Of a stretch of DNA of 64,000 nucleotides, positions 33,340 through 46,381 are shown in pieces. Within the stretch, counting starts at the first letter, position 1. Every line of letters starts with the position of its first letter. Both the position numbers and the translations under genes were made by a program. The DNA lies in the NCBI GenBank assembly GCA_028023455.1, contig JAQFVV010006272.1, positions 3,019,127 to 3,083,126 of the forward strand. The letters run 5' to 3'. Source of the stretch: Epiperipatus broadwayi (taxonomy: Eukaryota > Onychophora > Udeonychophora > Euonychophora > Peripatidae). A model generated the notes under the pieces. The model saw only the letters and a program-made list of their open reading frames with translations, did not search any database and was not told the DNA's origin.

Positions 33340-35010
33340 TTATGCATTCAATGCAACATATGGAGCTGAGAAATGGATTCTATTAAATCCAGAAATGATA
33401 CTTTGTTCTATGATGATAATGATATTTTGAAAAAATAGAAAGAGTATTTTGATCACCTTTTAAATAATGATACAAAAGTTGATATGATGACTTTAAATGA
33501 GTTTAATAAAATTACAATAGCTATTTGTAATTTTAAAAATTAAAATATTGCAGTTCCTTATGAAGGCCACAAGTGAGAAACTAGTCTGGGGATATTGGAT
33601 GAGTAGGCACTAGATAGGGATTTTATGCACAAGCCTTCTGGGATTTATTGATTACTCTGGTTGGCACTGAGTGGCACTACTGTATGGATAGTTTCGACTG
33701 TTTTAGTAACAGTTATGTGCTAGCATAAGAAATAGTGATCATGTGATGTTTATTTTTAGTTTCAAAAATATTAGAATTTTTAAGGAATATCTGTATACAT
33801 GAATAGTACTGTCCAGTCTTAAGGTTGCTTTTATTGTTTAATTTATAAAAAAAACAAGAGGAATAGACAAGATTGCAATAATTATCATTGAATATCATTA
33901 TCCTTTTTGCAAAAGTACTTTCAAAAATTTTGTTAAATATATTGCTTTCAGTTATAGATGAATGGTTACTAGAGACTGGGTATTGGTTTAAAAAATCAAG
34001 AAGCATGATAAACATGATTTTTGTTGCCAGGAAAATGCAATAAAAATGACAAAAATAAAAGAATTATTTATATATTGCTTTTATTGATTTGGTTAAGGTA
34101 TGTGATTCAGTTAATAAAAGAACTCTATGGCATTGTTAGAAATTAGTTAGTTGTCTGCCAAAATTTATTCAGATTATACAGCTTCTACATGATGAAATGA
34201 GAGGAAGTGTTATTGCTACAGATGAAAAATATGAAGCATTTAAAATGAGAACTGTTGTTAACCAAGGAAGTATACTTGTTCCAAGATTGTTTTCAATTTA
34301 TATGACAGTGATCTTTAGAATTATTTATAGAAAACTTAATCAGACAAAAATCAAGATAAGATACAGGTTTTGTGGTGCATTTTTTAAATTGAATTGGTTA
34401 ACAGTAAAACAAGAACTTTATCTTTTTTGATTCTGGAATTCCAATATACTAACAATTTTGCTAGTTGAAAAAATGATTTGCAGAATCTTCTTAATGTACA
34501 TGAAACTCAATTCTTTTTCAGGAAGTAATAAAAAAAATCCTTTAGCAACTTTTAGGTTGAAAGTTTGACAACTTGAGAATGAGAACCAATTTTAATCACA
34601 TAATTGCTTTATAAGTAAAAACATGGAAATAGATTTTGAGACCTAATGCAGAATTCAAGGAGTTGCTACTACTTTTAACAAGTTAAAAGATAGGGTATTT
34701 CATCATAGGAAAATAACCACTGCAACCAAGTTAGATGTATATAAAGCTGTTATTTTATCTAATCTATTTATGGATGTGAAATTCTATTGGCACACTGTTA
34801 AGATGTTAGAAAAGTTTCATTTAAGGATGATCCATAAAAATGGCAAGATTGTAAAGCCAATGAATATATTCATTAGCTCTCTGGATGTAATAACACTAAG
34901 TCCATTATAATAGACTCACACCTTTATTGCATTGGACATGTAGAATAATTGAACAATGGAAGACTTCCTAAAAAGGTGTCTATAGAGAACATGGGATTTT
35001 CAGAAAAGGT
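33340..35010 (+). pseudogene. LINE reverse transcriptase region, decayed
   Basis: Continues the LINE of 31590. Landmarks are FDHLLNN and TLNEFNKI-IAICNFKN near 33450-33540; after the inserted repeat, SMINMIFVARKMQ and YIAFIDLVKVCDSVN (the first RT aspartate region) near 34000-34110, FIQIIQLLHDEMRGSV and FKMRTVVNQGSILVPRLFSIYM (the RQG region altered) in the ORF at 34197-34430, then a degraded YGCEILL and IDSHLYCIGHVE near 34760-34940. The FADD box is not preserved. Dead copy. Confidence 0.65.
33564..33762. repeat. Truncated copy of foldback family P1 inside the LINE
   Basis: Starts GCCACAAGTGAGAAACTAGT and matches 19402-19542 plus the end unit seen at 19085-19130 (CATAAGAAATAGTGATCATG). It splits the LINE between the NFKN segment and the next RT block, so P1 moved, or was copied, after that LINE inserted. 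Confidence 0.75.
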
Positions 35011-35350
35011 AAACCCTATTTATGTTATCTCAAAGATATTATAAAAAAGTGCAATGTCATTTGTTTTCCTTGATGGAAAAGAATAAATATATGGTAGAGC
35101 TACAATTGTACTTGATATTTACAGTATTTCAAAAAGAAAAGTTTTCTACTGAGGAAACTAAAAGACAACATCATAAAATATCAAGTAAAAAGAAAAAAAA
35201 TTACCAGCACATTCTTATTGTGGATATATTTGTGTTTTACAGATTAGTTTGTATAGTCACTCAAAACTCATTTTAAGAGTAGTTTCTCCCCCCCTCCTCT
35301 CCCTCTCAATCCTTTTTTTTGAATTGGAATGACCATACTTAATTTGAATG
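35011..35350. other. Spacer between LINE and microsatellite
   Basis: Includes a short ORF (35022-35276) without recognisable motif and a C-rich run near 35288-35305. No gene supported. Confidence 0.3.
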
Positions 35351-35357
35351 GCTGCTG

Positions 35358-35503
<146 letters not shown>

Positions 35504-35539
35504 TAAATACAAGTATATATATATATATATATGCTACAT

Positions 35540-36020
35540 CTAACTTAAATATATATACCATATTCATATTTAAATATTACAGATTCTGCTTGTATTTTGC
35601 TCATCCCTTTTCTGTGTATTTAAATGATATTAAGTTCCTACATATGAGGGATCAGAATGACTTATAGTCAACATGCGTATGACAACAAAATTGGCAAATA
35701 AGGACTTTGAACATGCCATCATCAGATTTTCAGTGATATATAGCGAGTTGGAAAGTGAAGAAGATTGAAGATTGTCCATTAAAATTTGAAGATTTGCTAT
35801 CTTAACATAAACCGAGCATTGATTATTTACAGGTAGGTTGGAGATAATGATCTGGACCAACTGATAAGTGCTGGGTCAGCATAAAATACATTTACTAAGA
35901 GATCATTAACTTTTTTACATGTATTTAATCATGTGTATTGATTGTATAAGTTGAAGTGGATGACTGAAAGGAGCTTGAAAATTTGGGTTCAAATCCCCTC
36001 TAATATTATTATTATTATTA
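35540..36020. repeat. Repeat family P3, single copy with tRNA-like end
   Basis: Shares TTTGAAGATTTGCTATCTTA, a GATCTGGACCAACTGATAAG block and the CAGCATAAAATAC region (reverse complement of the GTATTTCATGCTAAACCAGC landmark at 14 kb). It ends with AAGTTGAAGTGG (A-box-like, about 35949) and GGGTTCAAATCCC (B-box-like, about 35987) roughly 38 bases apart, then an ATT tail. Pol III-type promoter words and a simple tail suggest a tRNA-derived SINE relationship, though their position at this end is unusual. Confidence 0.6.
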
Positions 36021-38265
36021 TCTGTATACATATTTATGTATGATATTATAGTTGTAGGTATATATTGAACAAAGTACTGAAATTTTTTTTAATTATTTTA
36101 AAACATTATTTGGTAAAGAAAAATACTAGCATCTAACACTGGATCATTTTTTACTGACAACTTTTTATTATACATATATTGTCATAAACTGTCAGAATTT
36201 TTTTAATAAAGCAATAACAAACAAATTGTAATTAATTGATTACTAAGTCAAATAATTAAATTTTATATAAATATGTGAATATCATTTTTCTTCAAAATAT
36301 TCTTATCAGCAGTCAGGTTTTCAACTTTTATTCCAAATCACTCTATACAAATAAGACTTTATGTTTTATCTTGCTTATATAACTACTATTTTTTTAATAT
36401 CATATACATTTTTTATTCCATCTCTTAAAGCTTTTTAAACTTTTCTTTACTCTTTCTTTAAAAATATGTCCAATCAATTTTCTTTTCACTTCTCAATTTT
36501 TTTAAATAAATTTTCTTATATATTTTTTTCAATGCCTCACTATGTATAAAATAAATATTTTTAACTTAACACATAAAAAGCTAAAAAAAAATTTGATTAT
36601 CTGAATGTGACATCAAAGAGTGAATGCATAAAGAGAGATTAATAGAAACAACTGGTAAATTTGACTTTTCAATGTCTTTTTTTAATATTATTCATAAAAT
36701 TTAAAGTCTGCTAAAGGTAAAAGAATTTTATATTTATATGCATCTAGTAAAATCCAATTATTTTTTTAATAAATATAAACTTACTACTATATCTTTATTT
36801 TTTAAAATGTTTATATAACATCAATATCTAAAATATATAGCAATCATTATTTTATGATATGCCAACAACTTGTAGAACATTATTTTATCTATTATTATTT
36901 TTTTATATCAAACATTAGCTGGCAAATGTATTTGTTTTAATATATATTAATATCTAAGCATAACTTAACACATAAATTGCTTCAGATGCAAAAAAATTAC
37001 ATAAAGTAAAATTAATGTAGAAAATGGATATCTTTAATTTATAAAAGCAATTACATTAGTTAAATGAAAGAGAAGACATACAATCATGTTATAAGTATCT
37101 AACTAGCATAATAAATTTATAGGATGTGGAATAATAATGATTTATAATATTGCCTTGGGAAGCCTTCACTTCTCAAGATCATTGCAAAATATTCAAAAAT
37201 GTTTTTAAAATCGTCAAATAAGGTTTAATCTACTAAATGCATTACCTTACTTTCTTCCAGTCATTTGTGCTTTATTGTTTTTCACAATAGCACTAAAACA
37301 CAAAACTTGTGTTGTCAAGTATATGTAAATTTTGGAGCACATAAATCTATTACAATTTTTGTCTTTAGTTTTATTCCATTACCCGTTTCTCTTGTTATGT
37401 TTATTTTTTTGTAAAAAAAAAAAAAAAAACAGTTATTGTTTTGTACAAATTTTTATAGTAATTAAACAATTATTTACTCAGTTGAGCATGTGACATTTAA
37501 GTACCAGAAATAATAAATTGAACTTTGATCTAGAAATCATTAACCCTTGAATATTTTACTATAACTTTGTACTAAATGTTATATATTTGAGTAATCTCAT
37601 GGGCTAATAATTGTTATATTTCGCTAACTTACCTATGACCTGGAAAATAAAACTGTAGAAACTTTAAATAATTTTTTAGACAACTAAATATTTTCAGAAA
37701 AGATTAGGATTTCTTAAGAATCATAGTCTTTCATGCAGTAAATATGAATATAGATATCTTATCTAAAGAATAAAACAAAAAACAAAAGCTATTAAAATCC
37801 TCACCAATAGAGAGAAGACTACCTTCATGATTAATTGCCCTTTTTAAATAGATATTTGAATAATCATTGCCTAAGGTAAAAAATTTAAGTCTGATTTAAT
37901 ATTTTATTGTGTGTTTATTGTAACAGTATCTTATTAAAATTCTTTAATTGGCTGCAAATAAATAAGTAATTAAATTCAATAATTGTTAATTCAGGCAAGG
38001 ATTCTATTTTAAAGCTTTCATATGAATCCAATTTGAAGTAATCTCAGAATTAAAAGATTAAGTATGATAAATAATATTAAATAAGAAAATTAAAATGTTT
38101 AATTATAAGTTATTATTAATGATATGATTAAATAACAAAGGGTATCATTGTACTCAATCAATATCTTGAGTAACTATTATTATGGATATTTATATGAGAG
38201 TATCAAAAAGAAAAAGGAACAGCATTTCTTTAAAGACTATCGAGACAAAAATTATTAAGAAAAAT
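36021..38265. other. AT-rich spacer
   Basis: No gene, repeat arm or RNA structure recognised in about 2.2 kb. Includes a poly-A run near 37414-37429. Confidence 0.4.
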
Positions 38266-38268
38266 AAT

Positions 38269-40316
38269 ATTTACAGTTGATATTCCTAATCTTCAGAAAT
38301 ATCCTAATGAATTTAAATTAGAACTTACAAATCGGTTTCAAGTATTAGTAGATTTTGAACATGATTCAGATTTGAATGACATTAATTGGAAAATAAATGA
38401 TACACTTTTAAAAACTGCAACAAAGATAGCTGGTAAAAAAAAGCAGCAATTGACCAATAAAATTTCTACTGAGACTAAAGAATTTATGAAGAAAAGAAGG
38501 AATATGAGGATATACAACAATGATGCATTAAAAAAGATTGAATATCTCGAATTTTGTAAAATGGTGTGAAAAAGAGTTGAAAATGATATAAGAAAGTATA
38601 ATTGTGAACTAGCAAGGAAAGCTGTAGAAGAGAATAAAAGTCTAAAGAGTGTAAAACAACATTTTGGTATTGGTAGGGAATTTATATCTGCAATAAGAAA
38701 AAAAGATGGCATTATTACTAAAAGGAGAGATGACATCATGAAATGTGTAGAAGACTTCTATCAAGAATTATATAGTAATAAAGAACAAGTGCCTCCTATA
38801 CCTATTATATCTTCTGAATTGCACAGAATTTTGAATGAGGAAGTGAGACATGCAATTAAATTTATGAAGAAAGGGAAGGTCCCAGGTAATGATGGAATTA
38901 TAATTGATATATTAAAAGAAGCAGGTGAAGAAATAGAAATTTTTTTAGCAAAGTTATATACCAAATGTCTAAATGATAAAGATGTACCAGATGATTGGAA
39001 GAATGCAGTATTAATATTAATATTTTAAAAAGGTGATAAAGAAGATATTAGAAATTACAGACCTATCAGTCTTTTATCAGTTTTATACAAAATTTTTACT
39101 AAGATAATTACAACTCGTCTACAGAAAATACTGGATTTCCACCAACCAAGAGAATAAGCTGGATTTAAAAGTGGTTTTAGTACAGTAGATCATATTCAGG
39201 TATTGAGACAAATTATAGAAAGGACAAATGAATATGAGTTGCCATTATGCTTAGGATTTGTAGACTATGAAAAGGCATTTGATTCTATAAACATTTCTTC
39301 AGTGATTAAAGCATTGGATCATCAAGGTGTAGATCCAGGATATTGTCATATTTTAAAGAATATTTATAAAAATGCAACAGCAACAATTAGATTATATAGT
39401 GATAGCAGGAAAATCAACATTAAAAAGGATGTAAGATGGGTGACTCCATATCTCCAAAACTTTTTACAGCAGTGCTGCAAGAAGTATTTTGTGGATTAAG
39501 ATGGGAGGCTAAAGGGGTGAAAGTAAATGGAGATTATTTAAGTCATTTAGATTTTGCATATGATGTAGTTCTTTTGCAAATAATGCTTTAGAACTACAGG
39601 AAATGTTGCAGGAGTTATCAGATGAAAGTAGGAAAGTAGGATTAAAGATAAATGTTAAAAAGATTAAAGTAATGTTTAATAGATTTTCTCAAAATATGAA
39701 AATAAAGATTGATTATGATGAGTTAGAAGAAGTTAACAGTTACAAATACCTTGGTCAGATTATTAATACACATGGAAATATAATGGATGAAATTAATCAT
39801 AGAATTAAACTTGGTTGGAGTACTTTTGGTAGAAATAACTTGATACTAAAAGGAAATATGTCTATGTGTTTGAAAAGGAAGATTTTTAACAAATGTGTTT
39901 TACCAGTTTTTACTTATGGATCTGAGACTTGGACACTTAATAGAAGAGCAATACAGAGACTTCAGACCACTCAAAGAAGTATGGAGAGATGTATGCAGGG
40001 AGTAACAAGAAGAGATCAAAAATGCAATGTATGGGTAAGAGAACAAACAGGTATTACTGACCTCATTGAAAAAATTAAAAGACTGAAGTGGAGTTGGGCT
40101 GGACATATTGTTAGAAGAGATGATAATAGATGGACAATTGAAATTTTAAACTGGATTCCAAGAGATTGTAAAAGACCCAGAAAGAGACCACATGTGAGAT
40201 GGATGGATGAAATAAGAAAGTGTGCAGGGATGGCGTGGAGAAGAGAAGCTAAAGATAGGAAAAGATGGATTGAACTTGGAGAGACCTTCATCCTGCAGTG
40301 GATTGATAATGGTTGA
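38269..40316 (+). pseudogene. RTE-type LINE ORF2: linker, RT and C-terminal domain, 5'-truncated
   Basis: The best-preserved retrotransposon protein here. It begins at DIPNLQKYPN, after the endonuclease, which is missing. In order: linker to about 38740 with one TGA near 38567, ILKEAGEEI at about 38915, a TAA near 39026 inside VLILIF-KGDK, YRPISLLSVLYKIF, HQPRE then a stop before AGFKSGFSTVDHIQVL, and the first catalytic box FVDYEKAFDSI at 39259-39291. A frameshift near 39430 breaks the RQGDP region. The catalytic FADD box reads FAYD (39553-39564), so enzyme activity is lost. From 39603 a 237-codon frame runs unbroken through YKYLGQIINTHG, the thumb, FTYGSETWTLNRR and the WAGHIVRRDDNRW tail to the natural stop. 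RTE proteins copy their RNA at a nicked target; this copy cannot. Confidence 0.85.
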
Positions 40317-40329
40317 TGATGATGATGAA
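40313..40329 (+). repeat. (TGA)n tail of the RTE LINE
   Basis: The stop codon of the LINE is part of TGATGATGATGATGAA. Short trimeric tails of this sort are typical 3' ends of RTE-clade elements and mark the element's end. Confidence 0.8.
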
Positions 40330-42950
40330 TGTAACCATACTTATCTATTAAATTGATAGATGATAAGCATTTAAAATGAACAAAGACTTGGTAATTAATA
40401 AAATACAAAATTTATTTATTAACAAACAAACATATATATTATTAATAATTAAAATAATTTTATAACAATAACAATAAATTCTCAACAATAACTATTAATA
40501 TTCTCATAATATTTTAAATAGGAAAATAATTTCTAATTTAGTGTATCTTAATGTGATATAAAACAAAAAAACCTTATTGGAGAAAGTTGCTAAATTTTAT
40601 TTTAAAAAATTAAAATATAAACAATGAACAAAAAAAAAAGATTATTAGATCTTTTGTTAAATAAGTGGCATTAAGCTCATATTATAAATATAATTACAAT
40701 ATAATGTTGCCAGGAGATTGACTCAATTGAAGAAATAATATCTTTAAAAATATCAGTATCACAGATATCATTAATGATACTATATACTCTCTAGAAAATT
40801 CTTAATGTCCTTAGGTAGATCAAATAAGAGGGATAATATTTTATAAAATATTTCAACTATATAGGTATCACTTTCATTTCTGCATATACCTTAGATACCT
40901 TTAATTATAAAAAACATATGATGAAATCTAAAAATCAATAAAACATATAAAAATATTAAATATTATATTTTAACTATAAATAAATATTAATTAATTTTAA
41001 CCATTTAATACCTGATCTCCATAATACAAAATAATAATCAACACACACTTATGCTAAATTGTAATTATAAAATTTAAATATACTATCAGTATAATCTATT
41101 TCTATATCTTTCTTCTAATGAGAATTTTATTAGACACATAACTCTAAATATTATAATTAAGCATATTCAATAAATATAATATATCCTTATAATTAAAAGT
41201 TCATTTAGAGTATTTTAACAGTTCAGAAAGTGTTTATCCTGGCACAATCTCTTAAAATCTTTGAAATAATAAAATTCTTAAGTATTTTATTTTTAAAATC
41301 CAAATGGATAGACAAATATCATAATCTTATAGTTTGATAATTAATAATGAAGTTTAAACATCTTAAATGCAATCCAACAATAATAATGTTTCAAATATTT
41401 TATATAACTAGAATAAATTGTTTTTATTTCTTTGGTGTGGGACATAATAAATAATTATTTGATCTTATGGCATTCATCAACTTTTTTCAAATTTTTTTTT
41501 TTTACAAAAATAAAAAATCCATTAGTTAAAATTTGTACTTTACAGTAATTATTTAATACTCAGGTATTTGTTCAGAAAATTAGATTGTCTTTAGTGAATA
41601 TAATCTTAGGTGAATTATAGAAAACAAGTAAGCTGATGCTATGGCTTACATAAAAAATAGCATTTCAAAATAACTTTAAGGTTTCATATTTCAATTAATA
41701 TTTTAAAATTTCCTTTCTTTAGTATACTACCAGATGATAAATATTGTTATTTTAATTCTCCATTTAGGATAGTTTTGAGGTACATTTGCTATCCCAAGGT
41801 AAATGTTTGTTTAGTTATCTAGTCCATAGTCATTATACTTCAAGATGCCAATATTTCTAACTTTAAATTTATCTTCTTTGCAGTTCTCCTGAAAACAGCA
41901 AAAGAAAGAAAAAATCTTAACATGTAGGTGTATTTGTAGGTTTGTGTAACATGATTATTTAGATCATCATCTTTGATAAAAATTCTTCATACTTTTGGCT
42001 TTTACAGAAAACTTTAACGCTGTTACTAAGATATGATAGATAGCAGGCAATTTCTTAAAACTTTAAGAAATTATAGCACCAATTTTTAGTAAAATTATTT
42101 TTAAAATTACAAAATAATATTTGTAAATATTTTAAATATAATATTACATTAATTACTAAATCAAAATATACATTATCATACTACAAACAAAATATTTATA
42201 ATGTAAATATTTAAATAAATGATATTTTTTATTCCACTTATTTTTATTTATATTCTAATCATAATTAATAATGTTATCACCAATAATAATATATTTACTT
42301 AAGTATTTTATGACTATACTTTTTTTAAATTTAAATACATATAAGAAATATAAGCATTTGTAATACACACACATGTATTTGAATATTATATTAATATTTT
42401 CTACTAATATTAAGTATAATTTTAATCATATATGTAAAATAATAAAATTATTACTATGCTAATACTATTTTCAATCATTTATTCTTATATGTTAGGATTA
42501 TGCATTTTTATTCCATATATTATTCTTTAAAAATTAATTTCATGTGCATGAACCTGTGATTAAATAAATAAATTTTGATACACATATTTCAAAACACCCT
42601 ATATAAAACATATACATGAGGATATCTTAGTTTTATTCTAATAAGATTATTTTATATGGTTATATATATTTTATTAACAATTTTAAAATAATTTCCATAT
42701 TATTATTTTCAGAACTGATAATAATGATATAACAAACAACAGTTGCAGTATTGATAAGTCAATAAAAAAATTTACAATCATTATTATTGTTAGTAATTCA
42801 TATATTAAATTTTATCTAATACATATATATTTTATGATAACTCAAATTGATCTTTACAATAAATCTTCAATCTGAAGTCCAGGCAATCTCTACAAGTGAA
42901 AAATGGATTTACATTTTACATTCAAAAACCACCCAGCTTTGTGCAAAATC
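40330..42950. other. AT-rich spacer
   Basis: About 2.6 kb of very AT-rich DNA. No ORF, inverted repeat or known element recognised. Confidence 0.4.
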
Positions 42951-42956
42951 AGGTTT

Positions 42957-43106
42957 AGTTGGTTTGTTGGGTTGCATTGGGTTGGTTGGGTGGGTGGTTG
43001 GGTTGGTTGGTTGCTTGATTGGTTGGTTGCTTGGTTGGTTGGATGGATGGATGGATGGATGGATAGTTAGATAGATAGATAGGCAGGCAGGCAGACAAGC
43101 AGACAA
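42957..43106. repeat. Compound tetranucleotide microsatellite
   Basis: Runs from GGTT/GGTTG units through GGAT, then TAGA, then GGCA units. Successive one-base changes of the unit suggest a single array that mutated and expanded in blocks. Reading frames through it are artefacts. Confidence 0.9.
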
Positions 43107-45970
43107 TACAGGTTGAAAATTGTCTGCTCATACAACAAGACTAAAAGTCCAAGCAAAAGTACCTCCAGGTCAGGAGTAATCCTGGATTCTAACTATTTCC
43201 CTATTCTTTGAGTCTCTGACTCTATGAACAACAGTCCTGATGATAGAGCATAATTATTTGAATTCCAGGCTCAGACACATAGCAGTAGAGGATAAGATTG
43301 AAAGTGATAATGATGATTGAGACCAAGAGTAGCCCAATAATTACATTCATTAAAGTTATATTATTAATGTTAAACTATTAACTGAAAGAAGATAATTCGA
43401 ACACAGGATTTACATTTTAGATATATATTTAATATAATAATACGAAAATGTAGATATATATGTTACATAAGTATTTCACGCTTGTGATTACATTATTTAT
43501 TTACAAAATTTGGGATTTGTTCTTATAAAATCCTTATACACTAATTATTTATTAAATACAATTTCATTGAGTGATTTATAGCTTGAGCGGGATTAATAAA
43601 CCAATTTAAAGATATTTACATATATTGTGCAGAGGCGATAGATGCATGAGATATAAAGATATTGACAAATTTGGATTATTAATTATATAAAGTGTGATTT
43701 ATAGTTTAGTAGTAAATGATTTGATAAATAAATAGTATTATACAATTTCAATATGAAAATCAGTACATATATTTTAATGATATTGTTTAGAAATAATGAC
43801 TTTGGAATATGTACATAGAGAACAAATAATGTGTTACATCTATGAAGCCATGTGAGATATAAAATCATTAAGATTTTACAGGAGGAACATATTGATTTAT
43901 GTATATGGACTCATTTACTATTTAAAAAAGGGAAGCAGTTTAAATCAGGTTTACTGAGTAATTAGAATTGACTGAGTATTTACAAATGATTTATTATTTT
44001 TCAACACATCATTGCGACTAACGAAGATCAAACAGGCAATCATGAAATTTATAAAAAAACAATGGTACTAGCATGCTATCAAAGGAAATCCAGCTCCTAT
44101 GGTGCTTTGAATACTTTATCATTTCATGCTTTAAACTTAAATCAAAGTTTGGTATGTCCGCATATTCTAGTGGAGCGATATCGAATGGAGAGTCGGGTTT
44201 CAAGGCCCAATACCAGCATATGGTCCCCCACAGCACTATCAATCCACAAACCTCACTTTCTACAGGGAGTAGCATATACCCCTAATTATGAATGATTTGG
44301 GAATATAGATGGGTGGTTTGGGCTTCCAAAGTTCCCAAATGACAAAGTATAATGGATATAACTTAGGGCCATAATAGAACCAAAAGTATGCCAGCAATGT
44401 TATATTAACAATAATAAAGAAATATATTATATTATAGTTGGAAGCCTGAAATAGTTTAACCTCTGTACAATGATCAGTTGTAATAATGAGTCATTAAGAT
44501 TATAATGAATAATTATCTTTTCAATTATTACATTAAATAATATAAATGACTCTCCATGCAGAAGTGGGAGGTGATGGTGATCATAATTATACAGTTCATG
44601 ATCTTTAAATGAAACTTAAACAATAAATTCAATAGCAATAAATTAAATCTCATGGGATTGTCTAATTTAACTAAAATCAACCTGGCAAGCGATTTCCATG
44701 AAAATAAGCAATAAATTTAAATATTGATGCTGGGTGGGTTCTCTGCTTCTCTCCAGTTTAACAACTAATAACCCCCTTCCCCACCTTTTTTAAAGTCACG
44801 AGGTTGGGTGGTATTGGCATATTAAAATAATAAATTATATAGATACATAAAACCAAAATAAGCTAAAATATTTAATAGAACTGCACAAAGCTGTATAACT
44901 ATAATTAAGTATGAAAAAGGATGGTTAGAAATACGTTAAGCTACTATGGGATTCTAGAGAGAGTTTAGTGAACACACTTAAGAAAAAATTAGAAATTATT
45001 ATACAGATTATGAGATCAAAGTTTTGGTGCATCTTATTTGGACAAATTACAAAATGATTTATATATTAATAGCAGCATATACATTGAATGAGTTTACCCC
45101 AGGATCTAGTGGAGACACAAGGATAGACCCATTTTCTTCAGCGCTTTCCAGATTGGTAGGCAGATAAAATATGGCAGACAGCAGTCAGGGTCAGAACTCA
45201 GGTGGTCATCTAGTGTGACTGGTCAGACAGATGGAGTGTTGCAGCAGAAGGCCACAGATGGCCTCCAAGAGGTCCAGAGAAAAGTGCTTTCTTCCCTCTA
45301 CTCACTGTTCATATTTGCTGACTTCTTGAAGTTTTCTTTGAAGAATTCTCTTGTAAAATTAATTAATGAATGTGTCAATCTAATTACTGAATCCCTCTCT
45401 TGAATTAGTTACTGAATGTGTTAATCTAATTACTGAATCCCTCTCTTTTGTTCTCTGGTCCATTTTATACTTTTTTAAAAATCCTTCAAGAATGCAGGTT
45501 TATTTGCAAAAATTTATAGCAGATAAGGTTCGAGACACCTTTTAGAAGATTTTATAATCTTTAAAAAAAATTTGCAAAAAGAAATAACAAAGAAATTCCT
45601 TAGTATTTTAATTAATTTGTAATTAGCAAAAATAATCTAACCCAGAACAATAGACTACTCTGCCTAGTAATGATTCTAAAGTATCTTGAACCTTTTAAGC
45701 CCAAAATATAATTAATAATATATTTTAAAAAGAACATATATAATTTTTCAGCAATAATCTTACTAAGATTATTGCCTTGTACATTCAAATATATCACACA
45801 CACTACTGCTTATTTTGACAAAATGTATTGACATGGCTGTTTCTAATTATTATACATACAGTGTGTGGGTGAGATGGCATATATATACAGTGAGGTCTGA
45901 ATTTTGGACCCTGTACGAGGTTAGTATGGAAGATGAAGCATGAAGCTTGATATGATCAAACATCGACTGT
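43107..45970. other. Spacer with two unidentified complex blocks
   Basis: 44018-44300 is less AT-rich, with overlapping frames on both strands (85 codons minus, 77 and 70 plus) and no recognised domain. 45100-45300 is also complex and is followed by a roughly 45-bp direct duplication ending TTACTGAATCCCTCTCTT at about 45360-45447. Either could be an LTR or SINE fragment; nothing more can be supported. Confidence 0.35.
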
Positions 45971-45973
45971 TTC

Positions 45974-46381
<408 letters not shown>

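Noticed and set aside
38338-38739. 133-codon minus-strand frame
   Set aside because: Antisense shadow of the RTE LINE; hydrophobic composition results from AT-rich complement.
40016-40408. 130-codon minus-strand frame
   Set aside because: Antisense shadow of the RTE C-terminal domain.
44018-44300. Possible coding exon with frames on both strands
   Set aside because: Overlapping open frames on both strands and no recognisable domain; kept only as an unidentified block.
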